Shown: positions 45,041-53,744 of the stretch, piece by piece
Position numbering within the stretch: position 1 is the first letter of the stretch
Layout of the letters: each line of letters opens with the position of its first letter
NCBI RefSeq assembly: GCF_020144665.1
Contig: NZ_JAAHBQ010000038.1
Coordinates: 1-64,000, forward strand
Source: Oscillatoria salina IIICB1
Lineage (GTDB): Bacteria; Cyanobacteriota; Cyanobacteriia; Cyanobacteriales; SIO1D9
Direction: 5' to 3'
Length of the DNA stretch: 64,000 nt
Position numbers and translations under genes: made by a program
The notes under the pieces: model-generated
The model's input: only the letters and a program-made list of their open reading frames with translations
Databases searched by the model: none
Told to the model about the DNA's origin: nothing

Positions 45041-47773
45041 ATGTTACGCGATCGCTTAAATATCTCCCGGTTAGCAATTAAATATTCTTGGTTGACTATC
45101 TGCTTTTGGCTGGCTATAACTATGGCTGGGCTTTTGGCTTTTAGTTCGCTGAAGTATGCTTTATTTCCAGATATTACTTTTCCGGTAGTTGTGGTAAATG
45201 CGACTGCGGATTTTTCGACGGCTGGGGAAACTGAGAATCAGCTTACTATCCCGATTGAAAAACAACTTCAGTCTTTGTCAAGGTTAGACGATATTCGCTC
45301 GTCAACTTATCCCGGTAGAGCAGTTGTTAATGTATCTTTTACAGTGGGGACGAATATCGAGTCGTCGGTTAAGCAAGTAAAAACGGCTTTAGAAAACGTA
45401 GAGTTACCAGCCACAGCCAGTTTTGAAGTAATTCCGGTTAACTTGAACCAATCAGCCGCAGTTAGTTATGCGATCGCGTCTACTAGTTTTGATTTGAATC
45501 AGTTAACGGAAATTACCGAAACCGCCATTATTCCTGAAATTACTAATTTACCTGGTGTCTTACGAATCGATTTGTTGGGAAATGGTACCCACTCGGAAAC
45601 TACGGAATTGGAATCTCCAGCTACTTTGGTTCGTTTTAATGGCGAAAATGCTCTAGCTTTCCAAGTGATTAAAGAAAGTGAAGCTAATACTTTGGAAGTA
45701 GTGAATCGAGTTGAAGAGATAGTCGCCAATTTACAAGCAGAATTACCAGAAGTAGAATTAACTTTAGCCGCTACCCAAGCAGATTATATTCGCGAAGCAA
45801 CTCAAGCAACGATTGATGCTTTAATTTTAGCAATAGTTCTCGCTGTTGTAGTGATTTTCGTCTTTTTGCGAAATTGGCAAGCGACGCTAATTACAGCTTT
45901 AGCAATACCTGTTTCTTTGCTAGGAACTTTTATTGTCATGGCGATCGCCGGATTTAATCTCGAAACAATTACACTGTTGGCATTAGCCTTAGTAATTGGG
46001 ATTATCGTCGATGACGCGATCGTTGATGTGGAAAATATTATGCGTCACATTGAAGCGGGAGAAACGCCAAAACAAGCAGCAATTTCTGCTACTAAGGAAA
46101 TTGGTTTAACTGTTTCTGCTTCGACACTAACAATTGTCGCCGTATTTCTCCCGGTAGCTTTGATGGGGGGAACAATCGGACAATTTTTTAAGCCTTTTGG
46201 TTTAACAGTTTCCGCCGCAGTTTTGTTTTCTTTATCAGTTGCGCGAACTTTATCCCCCGTATTAGCAGTTTACTGGCTGAAAGGGACTGGCGATCGGGAA
46301 TTGGGGACTGGGAATCGGGAATCAAAAGACAAGTTTAATTATTTTGAACGAAATTATCAGAACTTACTACAATGGTCGCTGAATCATCGTCAAATTGTCG
46401 TGGCGATCGCGGTTTGCAGTTTGATCGCGGGAGTAGCTTTAATTCCTTTAATTCCCAAAGGATTTATCCCGAAACTCGATCGCGGTGAATTCAATATTGT
46501 TTATACCACTGCTTTACCTCAATTATCAGGAGGTGCGAATGAAAATGTTAGTAAAGAGGAAGAAAATATCAATCTTCAATCTAACTCAGTTGTCAACGAA
46601 GAAACCGAATTTACAAATCAAGACACAGGAGATTCATTATTTGGTGAAGGTGCATTTGACTGGTTAGTAGATATCGCCAAATCGCCAACCAAAGTCTTAT
46701 TAACTCGCACCCGAAAAGTAGGCGAACAACTCGAAGAAATAGTCCTAAACTTAGCAGAAGTAGAATCAGTTTATACAGTTGTCGGTGTTCGTGGCGAACC
46801 GAATCGAGGTAGATTGTATGTAAAATTAAAACGCGATCGCACTAACTCAACTACCGAAATTCAAGCCCAACTTCGCACCAGTTTACCTCAACTCAAAAAC
46901 GTTACTACCAGCATTGAAGATATCCAATTTATCGAACTTGAAAGTACCAAACCTTTACAAGTAGCTTTTCTGGGAAATAATCACCAACAATTGCAAGAAA
47001 TCGCCCAAGAAGTTAAAACCAAACTGGAAGAAATCCCCGGATTTGCAGATATAACCGCTTCGGGCGAAGATGATAACCAAGGAATCGAACGGCTGAATAA
47101 CCAACCAGTTGCTTACTTAACAGCAAACCTCAACGAAAACCTAGCATTAGGAAAAGCCACAGATGAGGTAGTAGCGAGATCCAAACCAATTTTACCTGCT
47201 AATGTCATTTTAGACCTCAAAGGCGACTCGGGTCTCAGCAATCATGTCCTGAAAAACTTTACAGGTACAATAACTTTAGCAGTAATTTGTATGCTTGGTT
47301 TACTGCTATTACTCTTCGGCAGATTACTAGAACCAATTGTCGTTGCTTTATCACTTCCCCTCTCAATTGTTGGTGCAATGTTAGCACTTTTGCTAACTCA
47401 AAGCGACTTTGGCATGATTTCTTTAATTGGCTTAATTTTTCTCATCGGTTTACTTGACAAAAACGCACTTTTACTGATGGATTATGCCAATCAATTAAGA
47501 CAACAAGGCTTAAATCGTACCGAAGCAATTCTCAAAACTGGAACCGTACGTTTGCGACCAATTTTAATGACTACCGCCTCAACAATTTTAGGAATGCTTC
47601 CCCTAGCAGTAGGCATAGGTGCAGGAGCAGAATTACGTCAGCCAATGGCGGTAGCAATTATTGGTGGTTTAGTTACTTCTACCTTACTGAGTTTAATTGT
47701 TGTTCCAGTCCTGTATACTTTGCTTGAAGACTTAGGGAAATTTAGAACCACAGATAAAAATCACCTTGGCTAA
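45041..47773 (+). CDS. RND-family efflux pump, inner-membrane subunit
   Basis: The 910-residue protein is an RND permease (AcrB/HAE type), driven by the proton gradient. It has the two-fold repeat of membrane bundles: ILAIVLAVVVIFVFLRNWQATLITALAIPVSLLGTFIVMAIAGF with GIIVDDAIVDVENIMRH in the first half, and GLIFLIGLLDKNALLLMDYANQLRQQG in the second. It is shorter than the usual 1,020-1,050 residues because the second porter region is reduced. The segment GTGDRELGTGNRES at about residues 414-427 is encoded by an inverted heptamer repeat. No membrane-fusion partner or outer-membrane channel gene is adjacent. Confidence 0.9.
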   Translation: MLRDRLNISRLAIKYSWLTICFWLAITMAGLLAFSSLKYALFPDITFPVVVVNATADFSTAGETENQLTIPIEKQLQSLSRLDDIRSSTYPGRAVVNVSFTVGTNIESSVKQVKTALENVELPATASFEVIPVNLNQSAAVSYAIASTSFDLNQLTEITETAIIPEITNLPGVLRIDLLGNGTHSETTELESPATLVRFNGENALAFQVIKESEANTLEVVNRVEEIVANLQAELPEVELTLAATQADYIREATQATIDALILAIVLAVVVIFVFLRNWQATLITALAIPVSLLGTFIVMAIAGFNLETITLLALALVIGIIVDDAIVDVENIMRHIEAGETPKQAAISATKEIGLTVSASTLTIVAVFLPVALMGGTIGQFFKPFGLTVSAAVLFSLSVARTLSPVLAVYWLKGTGDRELGTGNRESKDKFNYFERNYQNLLQWSLNHRQIVVAIAVCSLIAGVALIPLIPKGFIPKLDRGEFNIVYTTALPQLSGGANENVSKEEENINLQSNSVVNEETEFTNQDTGDSLFGEGAFDWLVDIAKSPTKVLLTRTRKVGEQLEEIVLNLAEVESVYTVVGVRGEPNRGRLYVKLKRDRTNSTTEIQAQLRTSLPQLKNVTTSIEDIQFIELESTKPLQVAFLGNNHQQLQEIAQEVKTKLEEIPGFADITASGEDDNQGIERLNNQPVAYLTANLNENLALGKATDEVVARSKPILPANVILDLKGDSGLSNHVLKNFTGTITLAVICMLGLLLLLFGRLLEPIVVALSLPLSIVGAMLALLLTQSDFGMISLIGLIFLIGLLDKNALLLMDYANQLRQQGLNRTEAILKTGTVRLRPILMTTASTILGMLPLAVGIGAGAELRQPMAVAIIGGLVTSTLLSLIVVPVLYTLLEDLGKFRTTDKNHLG
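46283..46325. repeat. heptamer-type repeat inside the RND pump coding region
   Basis: GGGACTGGCGATCGGGAATT followed by GGGGACTGGGAATCGGGAATC is the reverse complement type of the CCCAGTC/CCCAATC heptamers. It keeps the frame open and encodes a Gly/Asp/Arg/Glu linker between membrane helix 6 and the cytoplasmic helix. Confidence 0.75.
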
Positions 47774-47868
47774 ATTTCAACCCATGTTGCGCGCGTCAAT
47801 ATGAAGTACAAAGATTACCAAAAGTTAGATAGGATTAATGACGTAAATTTTGAAGTTTACATCATCTC

Positions 47869-49281
47869 TCAAAACAAGGAAGCATCGCGGTAGGATTTGT
47901 TTGTTTCCTGAAAGTTCCGTTGACGTAAAAGCTTTGCTGATAGTGTCTGATAATTTTTTTCTTCCTCTATGCTGTCTAAGTCCCGATAAAAAAACTTTTT
48001 CTCCTCAAAAGCTGGCATTAACTCTGTTAACCAGGTTGACTTATGGTCATATTTAGCAAAAAAGGGTCGCTTACACCAATCACTATTACGAGCCTGCAAA
48101 AACGAAAGCACAAATACCTTTTGATTATAAATCTCAGCTATACCGTCAATAACTACTTTTCCAGGCAAAGCCGACATCACCGGTCCTCGAACAGTTCTGC
48201 TAAGTCCAGACACTTTCTGAAGAGCCCCCTGAAATATTTCCCAAGCCAGAACTAGTGGAATCTCAAAATATGTTTTCGCTCCTGTTTGTCGCTCCACAAA
48301 CATATAGTAGGGAATACAGCCTAGGCGAACTTGTGTTTTCCACATTCTGATCCAAACTTCTTTCGCATCATTAATATGACGTACTAAAGGACTTTGAGTT
48401 CGGATTTGCGCCCCTGTACCACGAATACGCCGTATAGCCTCTTGTGCGATCGGAGTTTCGAGTTCCCGCCAGTGGCTATAATGACCCATAACAGCCAAAT
48501 GTTTTCCCGCCTTGACTACCTTCTCAAATAGAAGCAGAACTTCATCGGCATCCGGGTCTGTAACAAATCGATAAGGCCAGTAACCTAGCGATTTAGTGCC
48601 AATACGAATCGTCTGAATATGCTCAAATCCCGGACCGAGTAATGGCTCAATATATAGAGCAAGCTGCCAAGCCTTCATCGTCATCGGATCGCCACCAGTA
48701 AGGAGAATATCTGCGATCTCTTGATGTTGCTGTATATATTCTTGGAAGCGACCTGACTCACGAGTAGCAAACTTCCAGTCATCCACACCAACAAACTGTG
48801 GCCAGCGAAAACAGAAAGTGCAGTAGGCATGACAGGTTTGAGCAGCCGTAGGGAAAATCAAAACAGTTTCCGCGTACTTATGTTGCAAGCCTGCTACAGG
48901 TTTTGAGTCAAGCATCGGGACATTATACTCTTTCTGTCCCGATGGGTGAGGATTGAGACGACGACGAATTTCGTTAGCAGTTTCTCGGATTGCTTCTTTC
49001 GGCGCACCCTGCTCAAGCAGTTTAACCATTTGGTTAAAGTCTTCAGGATACAGCATATCCTGATGTGGGAAGGTTAAGCGAAAAATAGGATCGTCAGGAA
49101 CAGCGTCCCAATCAATCAGTTCCTCTACCACATAGTTATTAGTTCTGAAGGGAAGAACTTGAGCAACTGTTTTCATTGCCCTTATTTCGGTCTCTGAAAA
49201 CATCGATTTAATTTGGGGTAAATGATCGATGTTTCTCTCGTTATAAAAGCAAATTTTTTTCGTAAGACTATGTTTATTCAT
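47869..49281 (-). CDS. radical SAM enzyme, lysine 2,3-aminomutase (KamA) family
   Basis: This 470-residue enzyme is predicted to move an amino group from C2 to C3 of an alpha-amino acid, using [4Fe-4S]/SAM and PLP. The radical SAM motif is CHAYCTFC (CX3CX2C, about residues 149-156), followed by FRWPQF. Next come the SAM-binding GGDP (DILLTGGDPMTM) and IRIGTKSLGYWPYRF. A lysine in a family-like position (SALPGKVVIDG) may bind PLP. The C-terminal ~70 residues are an extension. It lies at the downstream end of the PKS/NRPS cluster in the same orientation. The A domain of that cluster looks suited to a beta-amino acid, so I infer a role in precursor supply. A role in EF-P lysylation is less likely in this context. 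Confidence 0.85.
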   Translation of the reverse strand: MNKHSLTKKICFYNERNIDHLPQIKSMFSETEIRAMKTVAQVLPFRTNNYVVEELIDWDAVPDDPIFRLTFPHQDMLYPEDFNQMVKLLEQGAPKEAIRETANEIRRRLNPHPSGQKEYNVPMLDSKPVAGLQHKYAETVLIFPTAAQTCHAYCTFCFRWPQFVGVDDWKFATRESGRFQEYIQQHQEIADILLTGGDPMTMKAWQLALYIEPLLGPGFEHIQTIRIGTKSLGYWPYRFVTDPDADEVLLLFEKVVKAGKHLAVMGHYSHWRELETPIAQEAIRRIRGTGAQIRTQSPLVRHINDAKEVWIRMWKTQVRLGCIPYYMFVERQTGAKTYFEIPLVLAWEIFQGALQKVSGLSRTVRGPVMSALPGKVVIDGIAEIYNQKVFVLSFLQARNSDWCKRPFFAKYDHKSTWLTELMPAFEEKKFFYRDLDSIEEEKNYQTLSAKLLRQRNFQETNKSYRDASLF

Positions 49282-49457
49282 AATTGGTTAGTTGTTTTCT
49301 CTGTCTTGCGTTCATTTTCGGGTCTTAAAGAAAGCGTGAAAGTCAGGAGTTATCATCCGCTATACACAACTGCCATGCAAAATTGCAAAGATAGCGCTAA
49401 GGATTTTTGTGAATATTTAGACTCCAGGTTGTTCCCTCGTTTCCGAGACTTAGGAAA

Positions 49458-51875
49458 TCAAGAATATGGTTTAGTTGGGAGCAAGTCTAACCGTAAAGAA
49501 TTAGACAAGTTGGTAAGATCTAAAGTTTGCTCCAGGTAATTTCCCTGAAGCCAAGTTTGAACGCGATCGCGATAATAGGGACTCAAAGGATGACCTGCTT
49601 GACCTGGACTCAAAATTGCCCAGCTACGATCGGGGGTAGACAAGTCAGCAACAAATCGCCAAGTAGCAGCAATGATGACGGGGAAGTCCGGTTTAGTTCG
49701 ATCGCTTGATTGTTTGTTGATGCTAGAAGAGCCACCACCGATAGCGAAGGAACTAGTATTGAACAAAAGATCTAAAGGTTTCACAACCCCTAAAGGATGA
49801 GTAAAAGTAACAGTATGCAACTCTCCCCATTTCCAATCAGCGATCGCTGAACCGAGTCGCTTTTGCAGATGTTCTAACGTAGTATCAAAACTACGCTCAG
49901 CCACTCCAGTCAGACCATCAGCAGGAAATATGGAGGCAACTTGTCCGCGACTGGCTTGAAGAATAAGGCGATCTGTAATCCCCTCAGCAGTAAGAAACAT
50001 TCTCTCCCACAGGTTCGTACCAATAACCGGAACTAATAGCTCCTTCTGAAACTCCCGATACCAGGTTTGCCAAATTGCAGTAGCTGCACTGTCAGCGCGA
50101 GCCACAAAGTCCCAATTGGACAGAATCTCGATCGCCTGCTGCTGAACAGGCGTGGCTGCTGATTCCAAAGACGACAGCAAAATGGGGAGCAAATTCGCAG
50201 CCTGTAAGTCTGTAAAGTCATTTTGGAGAGCCTGCATATCTTCGACACGCCAATTTTCCGCAGTCTCTAGTTGCGAGACAATGCGCTGCTGTCGGTAGGG
50301 AGGAGCCCAGACAGAAGTAATGAAGTACGGATACCCATCATCTATAACCTTGTTATTTGCAGTAGCAATAAACCCAGCTTGGGGATTAACTACTTCTGGA
50401 AGCTCATCAAAGGGAATGAAACCCTCCCATTCGTACTCATCAGTCCATCCTGGCACGGGTAGCGTGCCATTTCCTTGACGACGAATGGGAATTTCACCAT
50501 TCCCCCGGTAAGCGATCGTGCCGTCAACGCTAGCAAAAACAAAGTTCTGGGCGGGAGCTTGGAACAGGCGCAGGCTAGAGCGAAACTCTTGCCAATTGCG
50601 GGCATAGTTCCAGCCGAGTATGGCAGGAATCTCAGTGGTTGGCTTATGCCCAGTCCACTTTAGCGCTAGCATGACATCCAGTGGTTCCTTAACCTCTGTA
50701 GACAGGGGAGTAATAATCGGACCATGCCGCGTCACCAGGACTTCATGAAGGATAGGCTCTGACCTGCCTTTGACGTAGATCGGCTCTACCAAAACCTGCG
50801 CGGGTTCATAACTACCTTGATAGAGAAATTCCTTCGGGTTGTCGGGATTGGGTCTTTCAATGTACAAATCCTGAACATCTGGCTCGAGGTTGGTTAAGCC
50901 CCAAGCAATCTCCTGGTTGCGTCCCACAACAATCCCAGGCATACCTGCAAATGTGACTCCCATCACATTCAATTCTTCACCTGGCAAAACTAAATGGCTT
51001 TGATACCAAATCGCTGGAGTCTGGATGTAAAGATGAGGATCGTTCGCTAGCAAAGGTAAGCCAGTGGCAGTGTGCTCCCCAGCCAACACCCAATTATTGC
51101 TACCCAAATTGAGATTAGGTAGTGGAGCAGTAGCCAGCAGCTCTTCTAATGGAGGATGATATTGGCTGACATAGCGCATGATTGTCGGGGCATCTGCTGG
51201 ATATTCTGCCAGTAGTTCTGAGGCTTGCTCAGCCCCAATGCGTTGAGTTACCTGGTAGCGCCAAACTTCATCTGACCAGTTGGTTCCTAAGTTGTACGCC
51301 ATGAGCTTAGGAATGCAGATCGAGTCGATAATCGACCAAGGCTCTGGCTCATATCTCAACAGCGTGAATTCTGGGGGCAGTCGTAGTTCGCGCTTAGCTT
51401 GCTCGATCCAGGCATTTACCCCTTCAGTGTAAGCTTCCAAGATCTCCACAATATCCTGGGGATAAGCAGCTAATGATTCTTCTGATGCCCGCCGTAACAT
51501 CAAGTCGCGGAAGAAGCGATCGGTTTCAATGGTTTCAGAACCAAAAATTTCGCTCAACTGACCTGATGCCGCTCTACGGCTGAGATCCATCTGAAAGAGG
51601 CGATCTGTGGCTGTGATGTATCCTTGAGCAAAATAGAGATCGTGGCGGTTGTCGGCAACGATGTGGGGAACTCCCGAAGTGTCACGGTAGACTGTCACCG
51701 GAGCTTGAATGCCAGCGACGGTTAGAGTTCCTGAAACTGGGGGCAGAGAGCGACGCAAGTACAAGTAACCGCACCCAATTATTCCCGCCGTTAGCACAAA
51801 CACCATTAGCAGTCCGTAGATTAGCAGCCGTCTGAGTAGACGACTCCAAGAAGATGTCTTTATTAGTTTGAACAT
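49458..51875 (-). CDS. penicillin-acylase-family Ntn amidohydrolase, membrane-anchored or periplasmic
   Basis: The 805-residue protein has an N-terminal membrane segment (LLIYGLLMVFVLTAGIIGCGYLYL). The alpha-chain region follows (TVYRDTSGVPHIVADNRHDLYFAQGYITATDRLFQMDLSRR). The autoprocessing site is NLGSNNWVLAG with nucleophile Ser at about residue 258, and the beta chain continues with GLPLLANDPHL. The family cleaves N-acyl amide bonds; PvdQ in Pseudomonas does this on a pyoverdine precursor in the periplasm. Location in this biosynthetic cluster suggests a maturation, prodrug-activation or self-resistance step. The substrate is unknown. It is co-oriented with the halogenase gene, 57 bases downstream of it. 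Confidence 0.9.
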   Translation of the reverse strand: MFKLIKTSSWSRLLRRLLIYGLLMVFVLTAGIIGCGYLYLRRSLPPVSGTLTVAGIQAPVTVYRDTSGVPHIVADNRHDLYFAQGYITATDRLFQMDLSRRAASGQLSEIFGSETIETDRFFRDLMLRRASEESLAAYPQDIVEILEAYTEGVNAWIEQAKRELRLPPEFTLLRYEPEPWSIIDSICIPKLMAYNLGTNWSDEVWRYQVTQRIGAEQASELLAEYPADAPTIMRYVSQYHPPLEELLATAPLPNLNLGSNNWVLAGEHTATGLPLLANDPHLYIQTPAIWYQSHLVLPGEELNVMGVTFAGMPGIVVGRNQEIAWGLTNLEPDVQDLYIERPNPDNPKEFLYQGSYEPAQVLVEPIYVKGRSEPILHEVLVTRHGPIITPLSTEVKEPLDVMLALKWTGHKPTTEIPAILGWNYARNWQEFRSSLRLFQAPAQNFVFASVDGTIAYRGNGEIPIRRQGNGTLPVPGWTDEYEWEGFIPFDELPEVVNPQAGFIATANNKVIDDGYPYFITSVWAPPYRQQRIVSQLETAENWRVEDMQALQNDFTDLQAANLLPILLSSLESAATPVQQQAIEILSNWDFVARADSAATAIWQTWYREFQKELLVPVIGTNLWERMFLTAEGITDRLILQASRGQVASIFPADGLTGVAERSFDTTLEHLQKRLGSAIADWKWGELHTVTFTHPLGVVKPLDLLFNTSSFAIGGGSSSINKQSSDRTKPDFPVIIAATWRFVADLSTPDRSWAILSPGQAGHPLSPYYRDRVQTWLQGNYLEQTLDLTNLSNSLRLDLLPTKPYS

Positions 51876-51932
51876 AATACCGTTTCACTTCAGGAGATGA
51901 TCTAAAAGTTAATTAAGGGAAAAATTTTCGCC

Positions 51933-53534
51933 TTACCTTTTTGCCACTTCTTTTAACAATTGATATGTCTTCATTGGTTTGAAACCTTCATAGTATTGTT
52001 TGACTTCAGGAGAGGATTTAAAATTTAACCAATGTACGAATTCCAGCATTGCCCACCATCGGGTTTGGAAAGACCGTTTAGATAAAGAAAACTTGAGACC
52101 TTCAGGTAATAGATTAACTTGCTCCAAAAGGTTTTCTAGATTTTTTTGGGCGGCTTCTGGAGATAAAGTTCCTTTTTCTACTTGTTCTATTTCCTTAACC
52201 GCCTGTTTCAGGAAATAATTTACCTCTTTTATGTTGCCAAATTGATCGATTTTCAAGAAAGCTTCTCGATCTCCTTCTTTAAACTTTAGACGAGCAATCG
52301 CTAACTCAAAGAAACTGACGAATTCGGGAATTTGCCAAACTCCGTGCCAAGTTTTCCAAAGTTCAAAATCCTTAAAAGATATCAAAGCTCCGTAAACTAA
52401 TTCATCGTTAAGATCGAGCAGGCGAGAATAAATTTCATTTAATTCTTCAAAGCGACTTTCAGAGAAATCGTTGTCTTTTACAGCTTCCAATATCAATTGG
52501 GCTACGTGTTTAACGCAATCGCAAGTTGAAGCGAGTCCTCTAGAGAATAAAGGATCGACAAAGCCGTAGGAATGATGAAGTAGACAATACCTGTCTCCAA
52601 CGCATTTTTTAGAGGAATACTGTAGCCTATCTGTTGAAATCCATTCTCTCACCGATTTAGCATTTTTGAATTGCTCGTAAATACTTGGATATTGAGATAT
52701 GAATTCAAAAAATTCTTGCTCTGGTGGAATATCTGTTTTGGGAAACCGTCGAGAATCTAACTGCAAACCGACACTACAAAGAGGATTTGTCGAGTTTTTA
52801 TGGTTGTTAAACGGTATTACCCACATCCACCCTCCATCAAATAGATGATGGAGTGTTCCTTCATGAAAATTACCGGGCATCCCATGTACTTTTTGAGAAT
52901 GAACGCAGGCTTCAAACTGTGACACGTCTAGCATATGCGTAAACAAAGTACGTGTATGAGTTTTCAGATGCGTTGGTTTTTCTCGCAAGTCAAATTTTTT
53001 AGCCAGTACGGAAGAGTATCCGCTTGCATCTACAACATACAGACCTGAAAATTTTTCTCCTTTTTCACTAGCGATGAAAACATCCTTGCCATTTGAATCA
53101 AACTCAATATCTGAGATTTGGCAATTTTGTTTGACGACAGCGCCATAATGGATAGCAAGATGTAGCAGATAGCTATCCAAGTCTTGACGGAAAAAATGAA
53201 GTTCTGCGCCATCTAAGTTAGCTTGTGTTATCTGATCTTTTTGCTGTTCCTGCCCTAAATGATGGTAGGCAAAGGAAACATTCTTTTTAACACCACAACT
53301 GCGTTCGAGTTTTTGCCCAATAACACCAGGATGTAATTCAGGTATATCAAATAGATCTGAAATTCCAGCTATAGCCTGAGTGGTGTAAGGAATGGTCGAT
53401 TCACCGATAGTAAATTTCGGGTGAGAGCCTTTATCAATAATCAGAACTTTGACTTTATTTTTGGCTAAAATAGTACCCAATATCGTACCAGCCATGCCAG
53501 AGCCTAAGATGATAACTTGGTATTTTTCCTGCAT
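51933..53534 (-). CDS. flavin-dependent halogenase-like FAD oxidoreductase
   Basis: The 533-residue protein has the FAD-binding GSGMAG near the start (GxGxxG) and GESTIP. It has the halogenase marker WMWVIP (WxWxIP, about residues 237-242) and FVDPLFSRG (about 325-333), matching the FxxPxxSxG pattern of flavin-dependent halogenases. A lysine in CGVKKNVSF lies where the catalytic Lys is expected, but the alignment is by eye. It should use FADH2, O2 and halide to chlorinate or brominate a phenol, indole or carrier-bound substrate. A related monooxygenase that has lost halogenation is the main alternative. No flavin reductase gene is adjacent. Confidence 0.8.
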   Translation of the reverse strand: MQEKYQVIILGSGMAGTILGTILAKNKVKVLIIDKGSHPKFTIGESTIPYTTQAIAGISDLFDIPELHPGVIGQKLERSCGVKKNVSFAYHHLGQEQQKDQITQANLDGAELHFFRQDLDSYLLHLAIHYGAVVKQNCQISDIEFDSNGKDVFIASEKGEKFSGLYVVDASGYSSVLAKKFDLREKPTHLKTHTRTLFTHMLDVSQFEACVHSQKVHGMPGNFHEGTLHHLFDGGWMWVIPFNNHKNSTNPLCSVGLQLDSRRFPKTDIPPEQEFFEFISQYPSIYEQFKNAKSVREWISTDRLQYSSKKCVGDRYCLLHHSYGFVDPLFSRGLASTCDCVKHVAQLILEAVKDNDFSESRFEELNEIYSRLLDLNDELVYGALISFKDFELWKTWHGVWQIPEFVSFFELAIARLKFKEGDREAFLKIDQFGNIKEVNYFLKQAVKEIEQVEKGTLSPEAAQKNLENLLEQVNLLPEGLKFSLSKRSFQTRWWAMLEFVHWLNFKSSPEVKQYYEGFKPMKTYQLLKEVAKR

Positions 53535-53744
53535 ATTTGTCTACCTCAAACAATATTTTTCAACTAACAATTGTTGAGCATGAAGTTCCATTTGATTCTG
53601 TGTATCCTTTTCTTGCCATAGTTAGCTCCACTTCATGCCATTTTTCATTTTTCTGGATAACACAGTTCTCTTTTTTTCTACCTCTTGCTAAAGCTAAAAA
53701 GATTTTGTAGTGCCTTCCGGAGCGGAGCCTACACTTTTTCATAT
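53535..53744. other. spacer between NRPS and halogenase genes
   Basis: A 62-codon open frame on the minus strand (53560-53748) starts at TTG or at an ATG three codons in, and overlaps the NRPS stop. It encodes a basic peptide with no recognised family and is not MbtH-like. A GC-rich palindromic segment (TTCCGGAGCGGAGCC, near 53715) resembles dispersed cyanobacterial repeats. I do not call a gene. Confidence 0.4.

Noticed and set aside
49222-49539. Plus-strand frame of 105 codons between the radical SAM and acylase genes
   Set aside because: It overlaps both neighbours on the opposite strand and has no family resemblance.
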